This document shows positions 1 through 6,535 of a DNA stretch of 8,426 nt, one piece after another. Position 1 is the first letter of the stretch. Each line of letters opens with the position of its first letter. Under the pieces are notes generated by a model, which did no database searches, was not told where the DNA came from, and worked only from the letters and a program-made list of their open reading frames with translations. This DNA comes from Deltaproteobacteria bacterium (lineage in GTDB: Bacteria > Desulfobacterota_B > Binatia > UBA9968), in NCBI GenBank assembly GCA_005879255.1, contig VBKY01000262.1, positions 1-8,426 of the forward strand, read 5' to 3'. A program made the position numbers and the translations under genes.

Positions 1-180
1 CGAGATTTTCTCTTCCATGTTTTCTAAGAGCACGGGCAAGAACCTCCCACTCCTCCACCGAAACCCAAACCTTGAAAAGAAACGTGCCTTGCTACTTCCG
101 TCGGAATGCGAGAACGATAGCAAATACTCGGCGACTTTCTTCCGCTCGACACGAGCTTTCGCAGCATAAGGCAATTTCAT
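1..180 (-). pseudogene. DUF6883-like protein, 5' part, frame broken, cut by window edge
   Basis: Read on the minus strand from the ATG at 180, the protein begins MKLPYAAKARVERKKVAEYL and continues through a KARFF..FGF stretch. In that frame it then turns into unlikely Arg/Trp-rich sequence. Shifting frame near 57-63 restores a family-like continuation, SVEEWEVLARALRKHG, running off the left edge. The composite (MKLP, A.V...K...YLL, H..G..KARFF, FGFS.E.WE.LA.AL..H) matches what I recall of DUF6883, a small family of about 100 residues with no known function. One missing base after the GGGTTT run would explain the break, so this is either a real frameshift or a sequencing error. The ribosome site is weak (GTGAG before ATG). 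The gene is divergent from the amidase. Family call is from memory and moderate in confidence; frame break is seen directly. Confidence 0.58.
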
Positions 181-358
181 TAGCTCACGTTGTCGTACCT
201 AGAATCAAGTTACTCCTTTGTTGCTTTTGTTCCAAACGTGACGCCGCTTGCATCATGCAATTGTGCACCGAAAGACAGAACCGATTCTTTCTCTTTTTAT
301 ACGTGGAATTAAAGTCCCCGCTAATTCGCGCTTCCGGGTTTGAATTATCCGTGTTTCT

Positions 359-1561
359 GTGCGTTCCATTAAGTCAGTGAACGATATCGTTGCTAAGGAC
401 CGGATCGGAGCGTTCTGCCGCCATGCCCACGTCGAGATGAAGGGCGCGTCGCACGGGCCGCTTCTGGGGCTTACGTTCGCGGTCAAGGACATCTACGACG
501 TCGCGGGCCACAGGACCGGCTTCGGTAGTCCCGACTGGCTGCGCACCCACGGGCCCGCGACGCGCACGGCGCCGGTCGTTCAGCGACTGCTCGACGCGGG
601 CGCGCATCTCGTTGGCAAGACCAACACCGACGAATTGACCTGGAGCCTCACGGGCGAGAATGCGCACTACGGCGCGCCGGTGAACGTCAACGCGCCGGAG
701 CGCATCACCGGAGGCTCGTCCAGCGGCTCGGCTTCTGCCGTCGCCGCCGGCGTGGTGGACTTTGCCGTTGGCAGCGACACCGGCGGCTCGGTGCGCCTGC
801 CGGCGAGCTTCTGCGGGATCCTCGGCATGCGACCCACGTACGGGCGCATCCCCCTCGATGGCGTGTGTCCCCTTGCGCCGAGCTTTGATACCTGCGGCTG
901 GTTTGCATGCGACGCCGGGGTCTTCGAGCGCGTGGGGCGCACCCTGCTCCGCGACGATACGCCCGCGCCCGCTCCTGGGCGATTGCTGATCGCGCAGGAC
1001 GCGTTGGACGTCGTTGGAGAAATGGTCGCCGATGCGCTCCGGTCCGCGCTCGACAAGGTCGCAGCGCTGGTCGGGACGCTCGAGCCTGTGACGGTGGGTG
1101 ACGAGCCGATCGCGCGATGGATGGATTATTTCCGCTTCCTGCAAGGCGCAGAGGCATGGGCTTGCCACGGCCAGTGGATTACGTCAGAAAAGCCTGCGCT
1201 CGGCCCGGGGGTCAAGGAACGCTTTGCCTGGGCGCCGACGGTGGGTCTCGAGGATATCACACGCGCCAGGGCGCGGCGCGAGGAGATCGCGCGTCGCATG
1301 GCGGAAATGCTTGGGGGAAGAGCTGTGCTCGCGCTACCGTCCGCGCCCGGCATCGCGTTGCTCCGAAACTCACCACCAAAAGTGCTCGACGACCTGCGCG
1401 CCCGAGCGCTGCCTATCCTGTGCATTGCTGGCTTGGCCAGGCTGCCGCAACTGTCACTGCCGCTGGCGAAGCTCGACGGTTGCCCGCTCGGGCTGTCGCT
1501 CATCGCCGCACGGGGCAACGATACGCTCCTCCTCGAACTGGCCGGCAGGCTGATGGGCTGA
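359..1561 (+). CDS. Amidase-signature family hydrolase, AMI1-like
   Basis: A 400-residue amidase-signature (AS) enzyme that should hydrolyse a carboxamide to acid and ammonia in the cytoplasm. The Ser-cisSer-Lys triad is visible: Lys43 in FAVKDIYD, Ser120 in GGSSSGSA and Ser144 in GSDTGGSVRLPAS. The 77- and 24-residue spacings equal those I recall for plant indole-3-acetamide hydrolase AMI1 (Lys36, Ser113, Ser137), and length fits the short AMI1-like group. GPLLGLTF, THGPATRTAPVV, GKTNTDEL and PLAPSFDTCGWFA also fit. Substrate cannot be deduced; indole-acetamide is only one possibility. The start is uncertain: GTG at 359 is the longest, GTG at 377 and ATG at 437 are alternatives, none with a good Shine-Dalgarno site; the conserved part begins near residue 33. 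G+C is far above that of the other genes, suggesting a separate origin. It is convergent with the diiron oxidase gene and forms no operon here. Confidence 0.93.
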   Translation: MRSIKSVNDIVAKDRIGAFCRHAHVEMKGASHGPLLGLTFAVKDIYDVAGHRTGFGSPDWLRTHGPATRTAPVVQRLLDAGAHLVGKTNTDELTWSLTGENAHYGAPVNVNAPERITGGSSSGSASAVAAGVVDFAVGSDTGGSVRLPASFCGILGMRPTYGRIPLDGVCPLAPSFDTCGWFACDAGVFERVGRTLLRDDTPAPAPGRLLIAQDALDVVGEMVADALRSALDKVAALVGTLEPVTVGDEPIARWMDYFRFLQGAEAWACHGQWITSEKPALGPGVKERFAWAPTVGLEDITRARARREEIARRMAEMLGGRAVLALPSAPGIALLRNSPPKVLDDLRARALPILCIAGLARLPQLSLPLAKLDGCPLGLSLIAARGNDTLLLELAGRLMG

Positions 1562-1749
1562 GCACGCCTGATTATCTATATCCACAGCGTTAACAGTTCG
1601 CCCGCTTGGGATTTGAGTACGGCTTCGACGATTGCCACCGTTCGGAGTTTTTACATGAACTTCTGGGACACTACATTAGCAAGTCGCTATCGCTGCACAT
1701 TGATGATGTCAGACCAGAGTAATTGTAGCCGTTGGCATGCGACTGGAGC
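1562..1749. other. Convergent spacer with a short open fragment
   Basis: This lies between the stops of the amidase (plus) and the diiron oxidase candidate (minus). G+C drops sharply just after the amidase stop. On the plus strand 1594-1722 is open for 42 residues (contains FEYGFDDCHRSEFLHELL, ends DDVRPE, stop TAA at 1720-1722) with no ribosome site; it could be the tail of a decayed gene, but I do not recognise it. No convincing hairpin-plus-T-run terminator was found on either strand. Confidence 0.3.
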
Positions 1750-2418
1750 TCAAGCATACTCCCGGTAAATGCCGTCGAATTTGGCGACCTTGAACCTAAC
1801 CGCGTGATTGGCGATCTCCCGCACCCGTTTTTGTTCTTGCGCGGAATGGGCAAAATTTCTTATGACGTTTACTGCCCGTTGGGTGTGGTCCTGATCAGCA
1901 ATCCAATGCACCTTGAAAAACTCCAGGGCATCTTCTGGCAGGTCATAATTTTTAGCGAGGTAGGTAGCAAATTCTTCGGAATAGCGGCACACCATGCTCT
2001 CATTCACCAGAGCCCAGGTGCGATTCTCGGCCGGCGAGCCCGCAAGCATGCCTCGTAACGCGGCTCCGGTATGAGACAAACATTCGAAAATAAATGTCGT
2101 ATCGTGAAATTCTTCTTCCGTGAGTCCGAGGGCCAAGCCAAACTTTTTGACCAGATCGGGATGATATTGCTCTTCGTTGTACTGGTGAGCAAAGTGGTTG
2201 TACAAATCGGCGTCGTGAGCGTATTTGACCATGCAAAGAGCAAAGCCCTTATTCAAAGCAAGATTGGTGATGTAGTGCTGTAAAGCAAATCCTTGAAGCC
2301 TGCGAATGGACAGCGTGCCCTGACGAAGATCGCAAAAATATTGCGTCTGCATTAAACGTTTCAGTCCGGGCTCGATGATTTCAGTGACGATCGAATTGAT
2401 AAACTTGTCAGGTTCCAT
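1750..2418 (-). CDS. TenA/PqqC-fold, heme-oxygenase-like diiron oxidase (HDO) candidate
   Basis: A 222-residue all-helical cytoplasmic protein of the TENA/THI-4/PQQC or iron-containing redox enzyme family. Aligned by eye with chlamydial CADD, it keeps a full diiron set: Glu82 or Glu83 and His86 (NEEQYH), Glu140 (VNES), then His171, Asp175 and His178 (HWIADQDH), with the same H-x3-D-x2-H spacing as CADD His174/Asp178/His181. HDO enzymes use O2 for N-oxygenation, C-C cleavage or similar reactions; the reaction here is unknown. CADD's sacrificial Tyr27 and Lys152 appear to fall on Phe28 and Phe150, so a CADD-like self-consuming 4-aminobenzoate reaction is unlikely. Cys144 leaves a TenA-like thiaminase as a weaker alternative. 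The start is well supported by AAAGGAGA at 2423-2430, five bases or so before the ATG. It is last in the minus-strand series, 286 bases after the binding-protein gene, with its own possible promoter. Confidence 0.85.
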   Translation of the reverse strand: MEPDKFINSIVTEIIEPGLKRLMQTQYFCDLRQGTLSIRRLQGFALQHYITNLALNKGFALCMVKYAHDADLYNHFAHQYNEEQYHPDLVKKFGLALGLTEEEFHDTTFIFECLSHTGAALRGMLAGSPAENRTWALVNESMVCRYSEEFATYLAKNYDLPEDALEFFKVHWIADQDHTQRAVNVIRNFAHSAQEQKRVREIANHAVRFKVAKFDGIYREYA

Positions 2419-2442
2419 TGAATCTCCTTTAGACTGCGCTCA

Positions 2443-2472
2443 AAATAACGCCGCCTGTCACCAGGTTGTCAA
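2443..2472 (-). promoter_or_regulatory. Possible sigma70-type promoter for the diiron oxidase gene
   Basis: On the minus strand a perfect TTGACA (2472-2467) is followed after 18 bases by TTATTT (2448-2443), about 25 bases before the start codon. A second TTGACA lies exactly 22 bases upstream (2494-2489), which may be an alternative -35 box or half of a regulator site. The -10 match is poor, so this is a suggestion only. Confidence 0.32.
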
Positions 2473-2609
2473 GCGCCAATTTCAGCACTGTCAAAGACAG
2501 CGACAAATCCTGGCGACGAGGCGCGCCCAATTGGCGAGCTAAAACGATATAAGCAGGCGCATGAGCGGAATGAAAAAGCCGGATGTCTGGAACAACCGAG
2601 GATTTAACC

Positions 2610-2644
2610 TTGAACCGCCGTTAGGCTTGGAACGGTTGGAACTG
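2610..2644 (+). repeat. TTGGAACGG-type intergenic repeat units
   Basis: Within the 286-base spacer 2419-2704, after the binding-protein stop in the transcribed direction, are TTGAACC (2610-2616), TTGGAACGG (2627-2635) and TTGGAACTG (2636-2644), the last two in tandem with a 9-base period. They belong to the same family as the units at 3967-4014, 7189-7233 and 7805-7851. The rest of this spacer holds the candidate promoter described separately and a 6-base-pair inverted repeat at 2660-2676 with no T-run; I see no gene in it. Confidence 0.5.
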
Positions 2645-2704
2645 AGCGTAGCGTCCTTGCGAGTTTAACCAACTCGGGTCAGCAAATGATCGCCGAATCT
2701 CCGG

Positions 2705-3820
2705 TTATTGCTTTTCCGCTCGCGGAAAGCCAAATGCCCCCACTATCTCTTCCTCATACTTGCCCATCTTGGAGTAATGCTCCCATGCGACCACAGAGAC
2801 TTGCTTACCCTTGGTGAGTTGCTCATGCACCGAACCCGAACTGAAGATCGACGCGGCTAAGTCGACGTCGTCAAGGATTTTCTGGCCTTCAGGGCTGGCC
2901 TGAAACTCCAACCACAAAAGGCCGGCGTAAGGATTGGCGGCCATATTCAGAACCGCCTCCGCCTCGGTTAGACGCGCAGGTATAGGTTCCACGACTTTGT
3001 AGTCCAACTTTTTGAGGGAGTCTTTAGCCTGGACCAATTTAAACGACTTGTAATTAGGCCCATATAAGACCCCTAATTCACCGCCAATCATCGAGATCAG
3101 TAGACGCTGCTCTCCGCGAAACCAGATCGGTTGTTGGGCTGCTAGCTTGCGCGCATAGGCCACGGTTTTTTCCAGACCCCAAAGCGGAACGAGCGCCGCG
3201 ACCGCTTTGGGGCGGACATCCAGCGCGAACTTTCTGCCGTTGAACTCCGGCCTTAAAAAGCCTTCCCAGGTATCCGGAACTTTTGCCGCCGAGGTAAGGT
3301 CCCTCTGATAGGCAACAACCTGCATGTTGCTCTGGATCGCGACCACGTGGCGGTTGACGGGGTCGATAAGTTTAGGCTCCATTCGCAGCACTCCCTGCTC
3401 CGCCATTCCCAAAATATCGAATTTCTTTTGGTAGGGAAGATACTCGGGATAATAATCAGCGGCCAGATAGTTCACATCCCATTTGGCAAAGCCGGCCTTC
3501 ATTTCCGTCAGCGCGCGCTGATAGTTCTCCATGCCGATCAACTCCTGAGCCTGCACGTCGATGAAAGGATATTTTTGCTTGAAAGCGCTAGCTATAGCTT
3601 TGATCGCCGGCGGTTCCTGTGAGCTGAACACACGCAGCTTGCCCTCCTTTTTGGCGCGCGCGACGATCTCGTCATGGCTGGTGAGAAACACGTAACCCTT
3701 GCCCTCGGCGTCCTGCTTCGCCTTTAATAGAGTCGCGCTCGGCACTGCTGCAAATGCGCTGACGGCTACTGCCCACGAACCGAAAAGCAATGCCGCAAAC
3801 CAAAGATGTCTTCCTTTCAT
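2705..3820 (-). CDS. Periplasmic extracellular solute-binding protein of an ABC importer
   Basis: A 371-residue periplasmic binding protein that should capture a small solute and deliver it to an ABC permease. The N-terminus is a signal peptide: basic MKGRH, hydrophobic segment about residues 6-22, and an AFA/A cleavage site after residue 24. The mature part begins an alpha/beta binding fold typical of the family (IVARAKKEGKLRVFSSQEP, then a helix, YPFIDVQ and a hinge-type VPDTWEGFLRPEFNGR segment) and ends with EFQASPEGQKILDD, usual near the C-terminus of such proteins. No lipobox cysteine is seen. Length is normal for iron/polyamine-type binding proteins, but the ligand cannot be inferred. 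The start has a strong ribosome site (GGGAGGA, 3825-3831). No permease or ATPase gene is in the window, so it is an orphan here. It follows the cyclase gene on the same strand after 239 bases. Confidence 0.92.
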   Translation of the reverse strand: MKGRHLWFAALLFGSWAVAVSAFAAVPSATLLKAKQDAEGKGYVFLTSHDEIVARAKKEGKLRVFSSQEPPAIKAIASAFKQKYPFIDVQAQELIGMENYQRALTEMKAGFAKWDVNYLAADYYPEYLPYQKKFDILGMAEQGVLRMEPKLIDPVNRHVVAIQSNMQVVAYQRDLTSAAKVPDTWEGFLRPEFNGRKFALDVRPKAVAALVPLWGLEKTVAYARKLAAQQPIWFRGEQRLLISMIGGELGVLYGPNYKSFKLVQAKDSLKKLDYKVVEPIPARLTEAEAVLNMAANPYAGLLWLEFQASPEGQKILDDVDLAASIFSSGSVHEQLTKGKQVSVVAWEHYSKMGKYEEEIVGAFGFPRAEKQ

Positions 3821-3966
3821 GATATCCTCCCAACTATGGCTACACCTTTCAAAATCGTTTGAACCCTCAATACGCCCGGAGAAACATGTTTTCGCTTCTA
3901 CATCGAAACGGTGGCACGAGCTGATTACCGCGGCGAATCATTTGACAATTTCCATTCCGCAACGTC

Positions 3967-4014
3967 TTGAACGGACCCCAGACTCGATCCGGGGGATTGA
4001 ACGACTTGAACGCG
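3967..4014 (+). repeat. Intergenic repeat element, 18-base core shared with 7823-7840
   Basis: The spacer 3821-4059 between the cyclase stop and the binding-protein start holds TTGAACGGAC (3967-3976), an 18-base core (3986-4003, GATCCGGGGGATTGAACG) and tandem units TTGAACGAC and TTGAACGCG (3997-4014). The core is identical at 7823-7840, where it is also preceded by TTGAAYGGACCC. Further single units are TTGAAC at 3859-3864, 4035-4040 and 4042-4047. Seen directly; function unknown. Confidence 0.6.
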
Positions 4015-4059
4015 TTCGGCATTTTCCTTGAGCATTGAACTTTGAACAGGCGTAAGCGG

Positions 4060-4890
4060 TCATTCCTCGACGGCGATGAAACGGCAAGGCGATGCGCCAC
4101 CTTCTTTAATCAATAGAGGAAGGATGATCATCTTCACCCGAAGCTTCGAGATTTTGTCGCAATCGACGAGGCACTTGCAACCTGCGATGGATTTTCTGAT
4201 CAATGCGCCATAGCTGCTCGCATGCGGGCTGCCGTGCCGGTGAGCGCCCAGATCAAGCACGCGTTCCCGTGCTTCGGCAGAAGGCCAGGGCTTGGGTTGG
4301 GGAATCATCGGACTTTCACCGCGGAACCAGTTGTTGCCTTGGACTCTGGGCGGATTGACCAAGCCGCAATCGGTCATAAAAATGCCACTCCCCATCTCGT
4401 CCATTTTCTTCGCCAAGAGCGCGGCGGCGTCAAAATGGATGCTCGGAGTTCTCTTGTAGTAGTCGAGCCCGAGTTCGTAGGCTCGCTCGCGCGTGCCCCA
4501 GCCGGTGCGAATCAGCACCTCGTCTCGTTTTCGGAAATCGGCGCCCTTGATCGCACCGTCCATCTCGTCAACCGTAATCTCGTGCTGTTCCGGTGCTCTG
4601 ACATCCAGGATTACCGTGTCTCTGAGAATCAGTCGATCGAGCGGGATCTGGTCGAGCGTCCATGAAAACTTGGGGTTCGGTTGCAAAGGCGTCGGGTCAA
4701 AGGGCATGCGCTGATGCGGCACCATGAAGGGACTGCCGGTTTCGCCGTCGAGTTTCATGCGTGTCATCCTGAGGCCGTGCTTGTCATAATACATGTACTC
4801 CCAAAGCCGCACGGAAGAGTTTGTAAAGGGCAAAATTTCTCCATAGCCCGCGCCTTCCCAAATCGGCATGGTCAAATCGATCATTTTCAT
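4060..4890 (-). CDS. Cyclase-family (kynurenine formamidase-like fold) protein A, metal motif lost
   Basis: A 276-residue protein of the cyclase / kynurenine formamidase-like superfamily (PF04199). Family marks are IDLTMP at the start, a TLDQIPLDRL segment, VLIRTGWGTRE in the middle, IHFDAAALLAKKM, MTDCGLVNPP, and a C-terminal LRVKMIILPLLIKEGGASP-type strand. Classical members hydrolyse amides or lactones with a metal held by HxGTHxDxPxH. Here the aligned stretch is DGETGSPFMVPH, lacking the ligands, and the C-terminal Glu site reads CLVDCDKI. It may act without metal, use other residues or be a non-catalytic partner; its function is not known. The start at 4890 is preferred over 4896 because GGAGGA (4897-4902) is 6 bases from ATG 4890 but touches ATG 4896. 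It is translationally coupled to the upstream paralogue, whose stop overlaps the alternative ATG. Its last codons (GTCGAGGAA TGA) resemble those of the paralogue. Confidence 0.87.
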   Translation of the reverse strand: MKMIDLTMPIWEGAGYGEILPFTNSSVRLWEYMYYDKHGLRMTRMKLDGETGSPFMVPHQRMPFDPTPLQPNPKFSWTLDQIPLDRLILRDTVILDVRAPEQHEITVDEMDGAIKGADFRKRDEVLIRTGWGTRERAYELGLDYYKRTPSIHFDAAALLAKKMDEMGSGIFMTDCGLVNPPRVQGNNWFRGESPMIPQPKPWPSAEARERVLDLGAHRHGSPHASSYGALIRKSIAGCKCLVDCDKISKLRVKMIILPLLIKEGGASPCRFIAVEE

Positions 4891-4892
4891 AG

Positions 4893-5660
4893 TCATTCCT
4901 CCACGGCGACAACTCTACAACTCGAAGCGACGCCTCGGACAATGTTCAACGGGGACACCAACAGCTTGATCCGCTGACTTTTGATCTGACCGCACTGGAC
5001 GAGCTTTCGCACGGTCATAATACCCGAGCGGGCAAATTCCATCTCGACGGCGAAATCCTTTTTGGCTTTCTCGCTGTCGTATAGATGCAAATACATGCGC
5101 GCTTCAGCCGACTCGGCGGACGGAACCGGGAGCATTGAGAACCATTCCGGAATCATATGGCTTTTCGGCATTCCGAGCCCTGCAGTGTCGGCCAGCAGTA
5201 AGTCATTGTAGTTATCGTGCAGCGCTTGTGCCAAAAATCGTGCGGCCTCAAACGAGAAATGAGGGCTGCTAAGGATGTACTCGTTTCCCTCCGCCTGATG
5301 GTGCGGTTAATCGCCCCAACCCGTGATGATCAGAAATGCATCCGCTTTCGCTGGACGGGCGTCCGTAAACGCCTTCTCGACGTCCGACTTGCTGATTTCT
5401 TGTCCATCCCCTTTGTTGATGTGAGCCACCACAGCCGGCCGCAAGAACAATTTCTCGACGGGTACCTGGTCTAGCCGCGTCGTCTTGCGAAACTCGGCGA
5501 ACAGCGAAGGCAACGCCAGGCTTGTTCCCGAATCGCTCCCGACGACCATGCCTTTTTCTTGATGGTCCTTGGGCCCAAGGAAAAATTTAATTGCCGTCGG
5601 CAAACCCTCATCCGGCATCCAGCGATGGTTTAACGGCATTGTCAGATCGACAAAGTTCAT
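4893..5660 (-). pseudogene. Cyclase-family protein B, interrupted by one in-frame TAA
   Basis: A paralogue of the next gene, 256 codons including both stops. It starts at ATG 5660 with a good ribosome site (GGAGGG a few bases upstream) as MNFVDLTMPLNHRW, and runs to ITGWGD, where codon 118 (5309-5307) is TAA. The same frame then stays open for 137 codons to the TGA at 4895-4893 and aligns without gaps to protein A around the stop: GWGD-stop-PHHQ against GWGT-Arg-ERAY, later PHFSFEAARFLAQAL against PSIHFDAAALLAKKM. So this is one gene with a single nonsense codon, either pseudogene, readthrough case or sequence error. The HxGTHxDxPxH motif is present in outline as D43-S-G-T-S-L-A-L-P-S-L53: Gly, Thr and Pro kept, all four His/Asp ligands replaced. 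The final GTGGAGGAA codons (Val-Glu-Glu) contain the ribosome site for gene A. It lies 83 bases after the ridA remnant. Confidence 0.82.
4897..4902 (-). promoter_or_regulatory. Ribosome binding site inside the end of cyclase B, sets the start of cyclase A
   Basis: GGAGGA on the minus strand is formed by the last sense codons of gene B. It is 6 bases from ATG 4890 and directly abuts ATG 4896, so 4890 is the likely start of gene A. The arrangement (stop TGA 4895-4893, then ATG 4890) suggests coupled translation; a stop codon early in gene B might therefore lower expression of gene A. Confidence 0.7.
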
Positions 5661-5743
5661 AATCCCTCCACTTTTCCCGGCGCTCGTCGCGGATTATTTA
5701 TCGAGCGGTAGGTTGAACGATCAGAGGCCCCACCGGGAAGAAA

Positions 5744-6031
5744 TTAATCAGGAGTGCAGGCGGTGACGGTTATCTCCACAAGGAGTTCGGGGGCGTTCAA
5801 CATCACTTCCACGGTGGTCCTAGCGGGTTTGTTGCTCGGGAAAACTTGGCGTACTCCTCGTTGTACGCCGCAAGATCCTCACGTCTGGTCAGATGCGTCA
5901 GCACCGTCAGAACATTGTCGAGAGATGTCCCCGCGGTTTCCAAAATCATCTTGACGCGTTCGATGGCGTACCGAGTCTGCTCGCGGATTCGCCGCAGCAA
6001 GATTCACCTGAATAACTTGTTTCTTAGGCAT
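5744..6031 (-). pseudogene. ridA: Broken ridA copy (95-base and 1-base deletions)
   Basis: A near-identical but damaged copy of the intact ridA at 7901-8284. It keeps the start (MPKKQVIQVNLAAAN), the ribosome site AGGAG and the end (VTACTPD, TAA 5746-5744). Relative to the intact copy, 95 bases are missing after CTGCTCGCG/GATTCGCC (junction near 5985; equivalent to 8144-8238, residues 16-47), and one A is missing in the A-run near 5841-5844. The two losses sum to 96, so the last part returns to the original frame while the middle is out of frame: the segment from REQTRYAIERVKMIL to EEYAKF is readable only in a different frame from both ends. The lost part includes the FGDLVFVAGQ region of the fold, so no working RidA is expected. 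It precedes the interrupted cyclase gene by 83 bases. Confidence 0.9.
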
Positions 6032-6316
6032 CAGGTCTCCTGAATGGAAGTTCGTTTAAAAACTTTGACAATTTACTTTTCTTGGCTCTTGAGAATCCCC
6101 CACGATCTTCTTCGAAACATGAATGTATGCACCATAGCTGCGTTTAGCCGGCTTAGAGTGTCGATCACTGGGAAACCTTTTTAACCGAGCAAAGCGATTG
6201 GCCGGGGCTCGCGGTTAGCTGGACAGGATTCTCACCTGCAGGATTACGCGACATTGCCAAGTCGCTGCTAATGGGTGACTCCTTTAGTATGTTTCGCTAG
6301 AACTCTGCCTCTTCGA
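6032..6316. other. Spacer between the PIN module and the ridA remnant
   Basis: The part next to the ridA remnant (to about 6078) is homologous to the upstream flank of the intact ridA (8285 to about 8331), so the duplication covered the leader as well as the gene. Beyond that is GAGCAAAGCGATTG (6187-6200), repeated exactly at 7196-7209 on the other side of the PIN module. I see no open frame with a credible ribosome site and no clear terminator. Confidence 0.4.
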
Positions 6317-6523
6317 CTACAGATGATTGTTGGCGTTCCTCTTCAGGACATCGTTGATGCTGATATGACCGTCACGAACGGCCATACACGCGCGCAACAC
6401 GTGGAGTTCATACATAAGCGGATCGTTCGGAAACTCCTCGCGTAGAAGATTGAGCAGGTGTCGCAGCTTTGCGGGAGAAATTTTTGCCTCACGAGCAACC
6501 GATTCATAGTCGAAATACTTCAT
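6317..6523 (-). CDS. Small helical protein, putative antitoxin or partner of the PIN protein
   Basis: A 68-residue protein (MKYFDYESVAREAKISPAKL..., ends RNANNHL) immediately downstream of the PIN gene with a 12-base gap. Its ribosome site AAGGAG directly follows, and partly overlaps, the TGA stop of the PIN gene (TGAAGGAG), so the two are almost certainly translated from one transcript. The sequence reads as short helices; residues 6-30 (ESVAREAKISPAKLRHLL) could form a helix-turn-helix-like DNA-binding unit, which would suit an autoregulating antitoxin. I know similar small proteins next to PIN proteins, but no named family is assigned with confidence. If it is the antitoxin, the order is toxin first, the reverse of classical vapBC. 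Confidence 0.62.
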   Translation of the reverse strand: MKYFDYESVAREAKISPAKLRHLLNLLREEFPNDPLMYELHVLRACMAVRDGHISINDVLKRNANNHL

Positions 6524-6535
6524 AGGACAGCTCCT

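Noticed and set aside
72..380. Plus-strand 102-residue open frame at the left edge
   Set aside because: It lies opposite the DUF6883-like sequence and overlaps the amidase start; no ribosome site and no recognisable fold.
374..1168. Long minus-strand open frame opposite the amidase (264 residues)
   Set aside because: It is a by-product of high G+C; it has Arg/Ala-rich composition and no family features, and the plus strand carries an unmistakable amidase.
2071..2283. Plus-strand 70-residue hydrophobic open frame opposite the diiron oxidase
   Set aside because: It lies wholly antisense to a strongly supported gene with a good ribosome site; its hydrophobicity follows from the antisense codons.
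2660..2676. Inverted repeat CGAGTT-taacc-AACTCG as terminator of the binding-protein gene
   Set aside because: The stem is short and no T-run follows in the transcribed direction.
3967..4014. CRISPR-like array from the TTGAACG repeats
   Set aside because: Units are about 9 bases with no uniform spacers and no cas genes.
4222..4665. Plus-strand 147-residue open frame opposite cyclase A
   Set aside because: Shadow of the cyclase gene; no ribosome site or family features.
4893..5234. Separate downstream gene starting at TTG 5234 inside cyclase B
   Set aside because: No ribosome site precedes it, and homology to protein A continues upstream through the TAA, so it is the rest of one interrupted gene.
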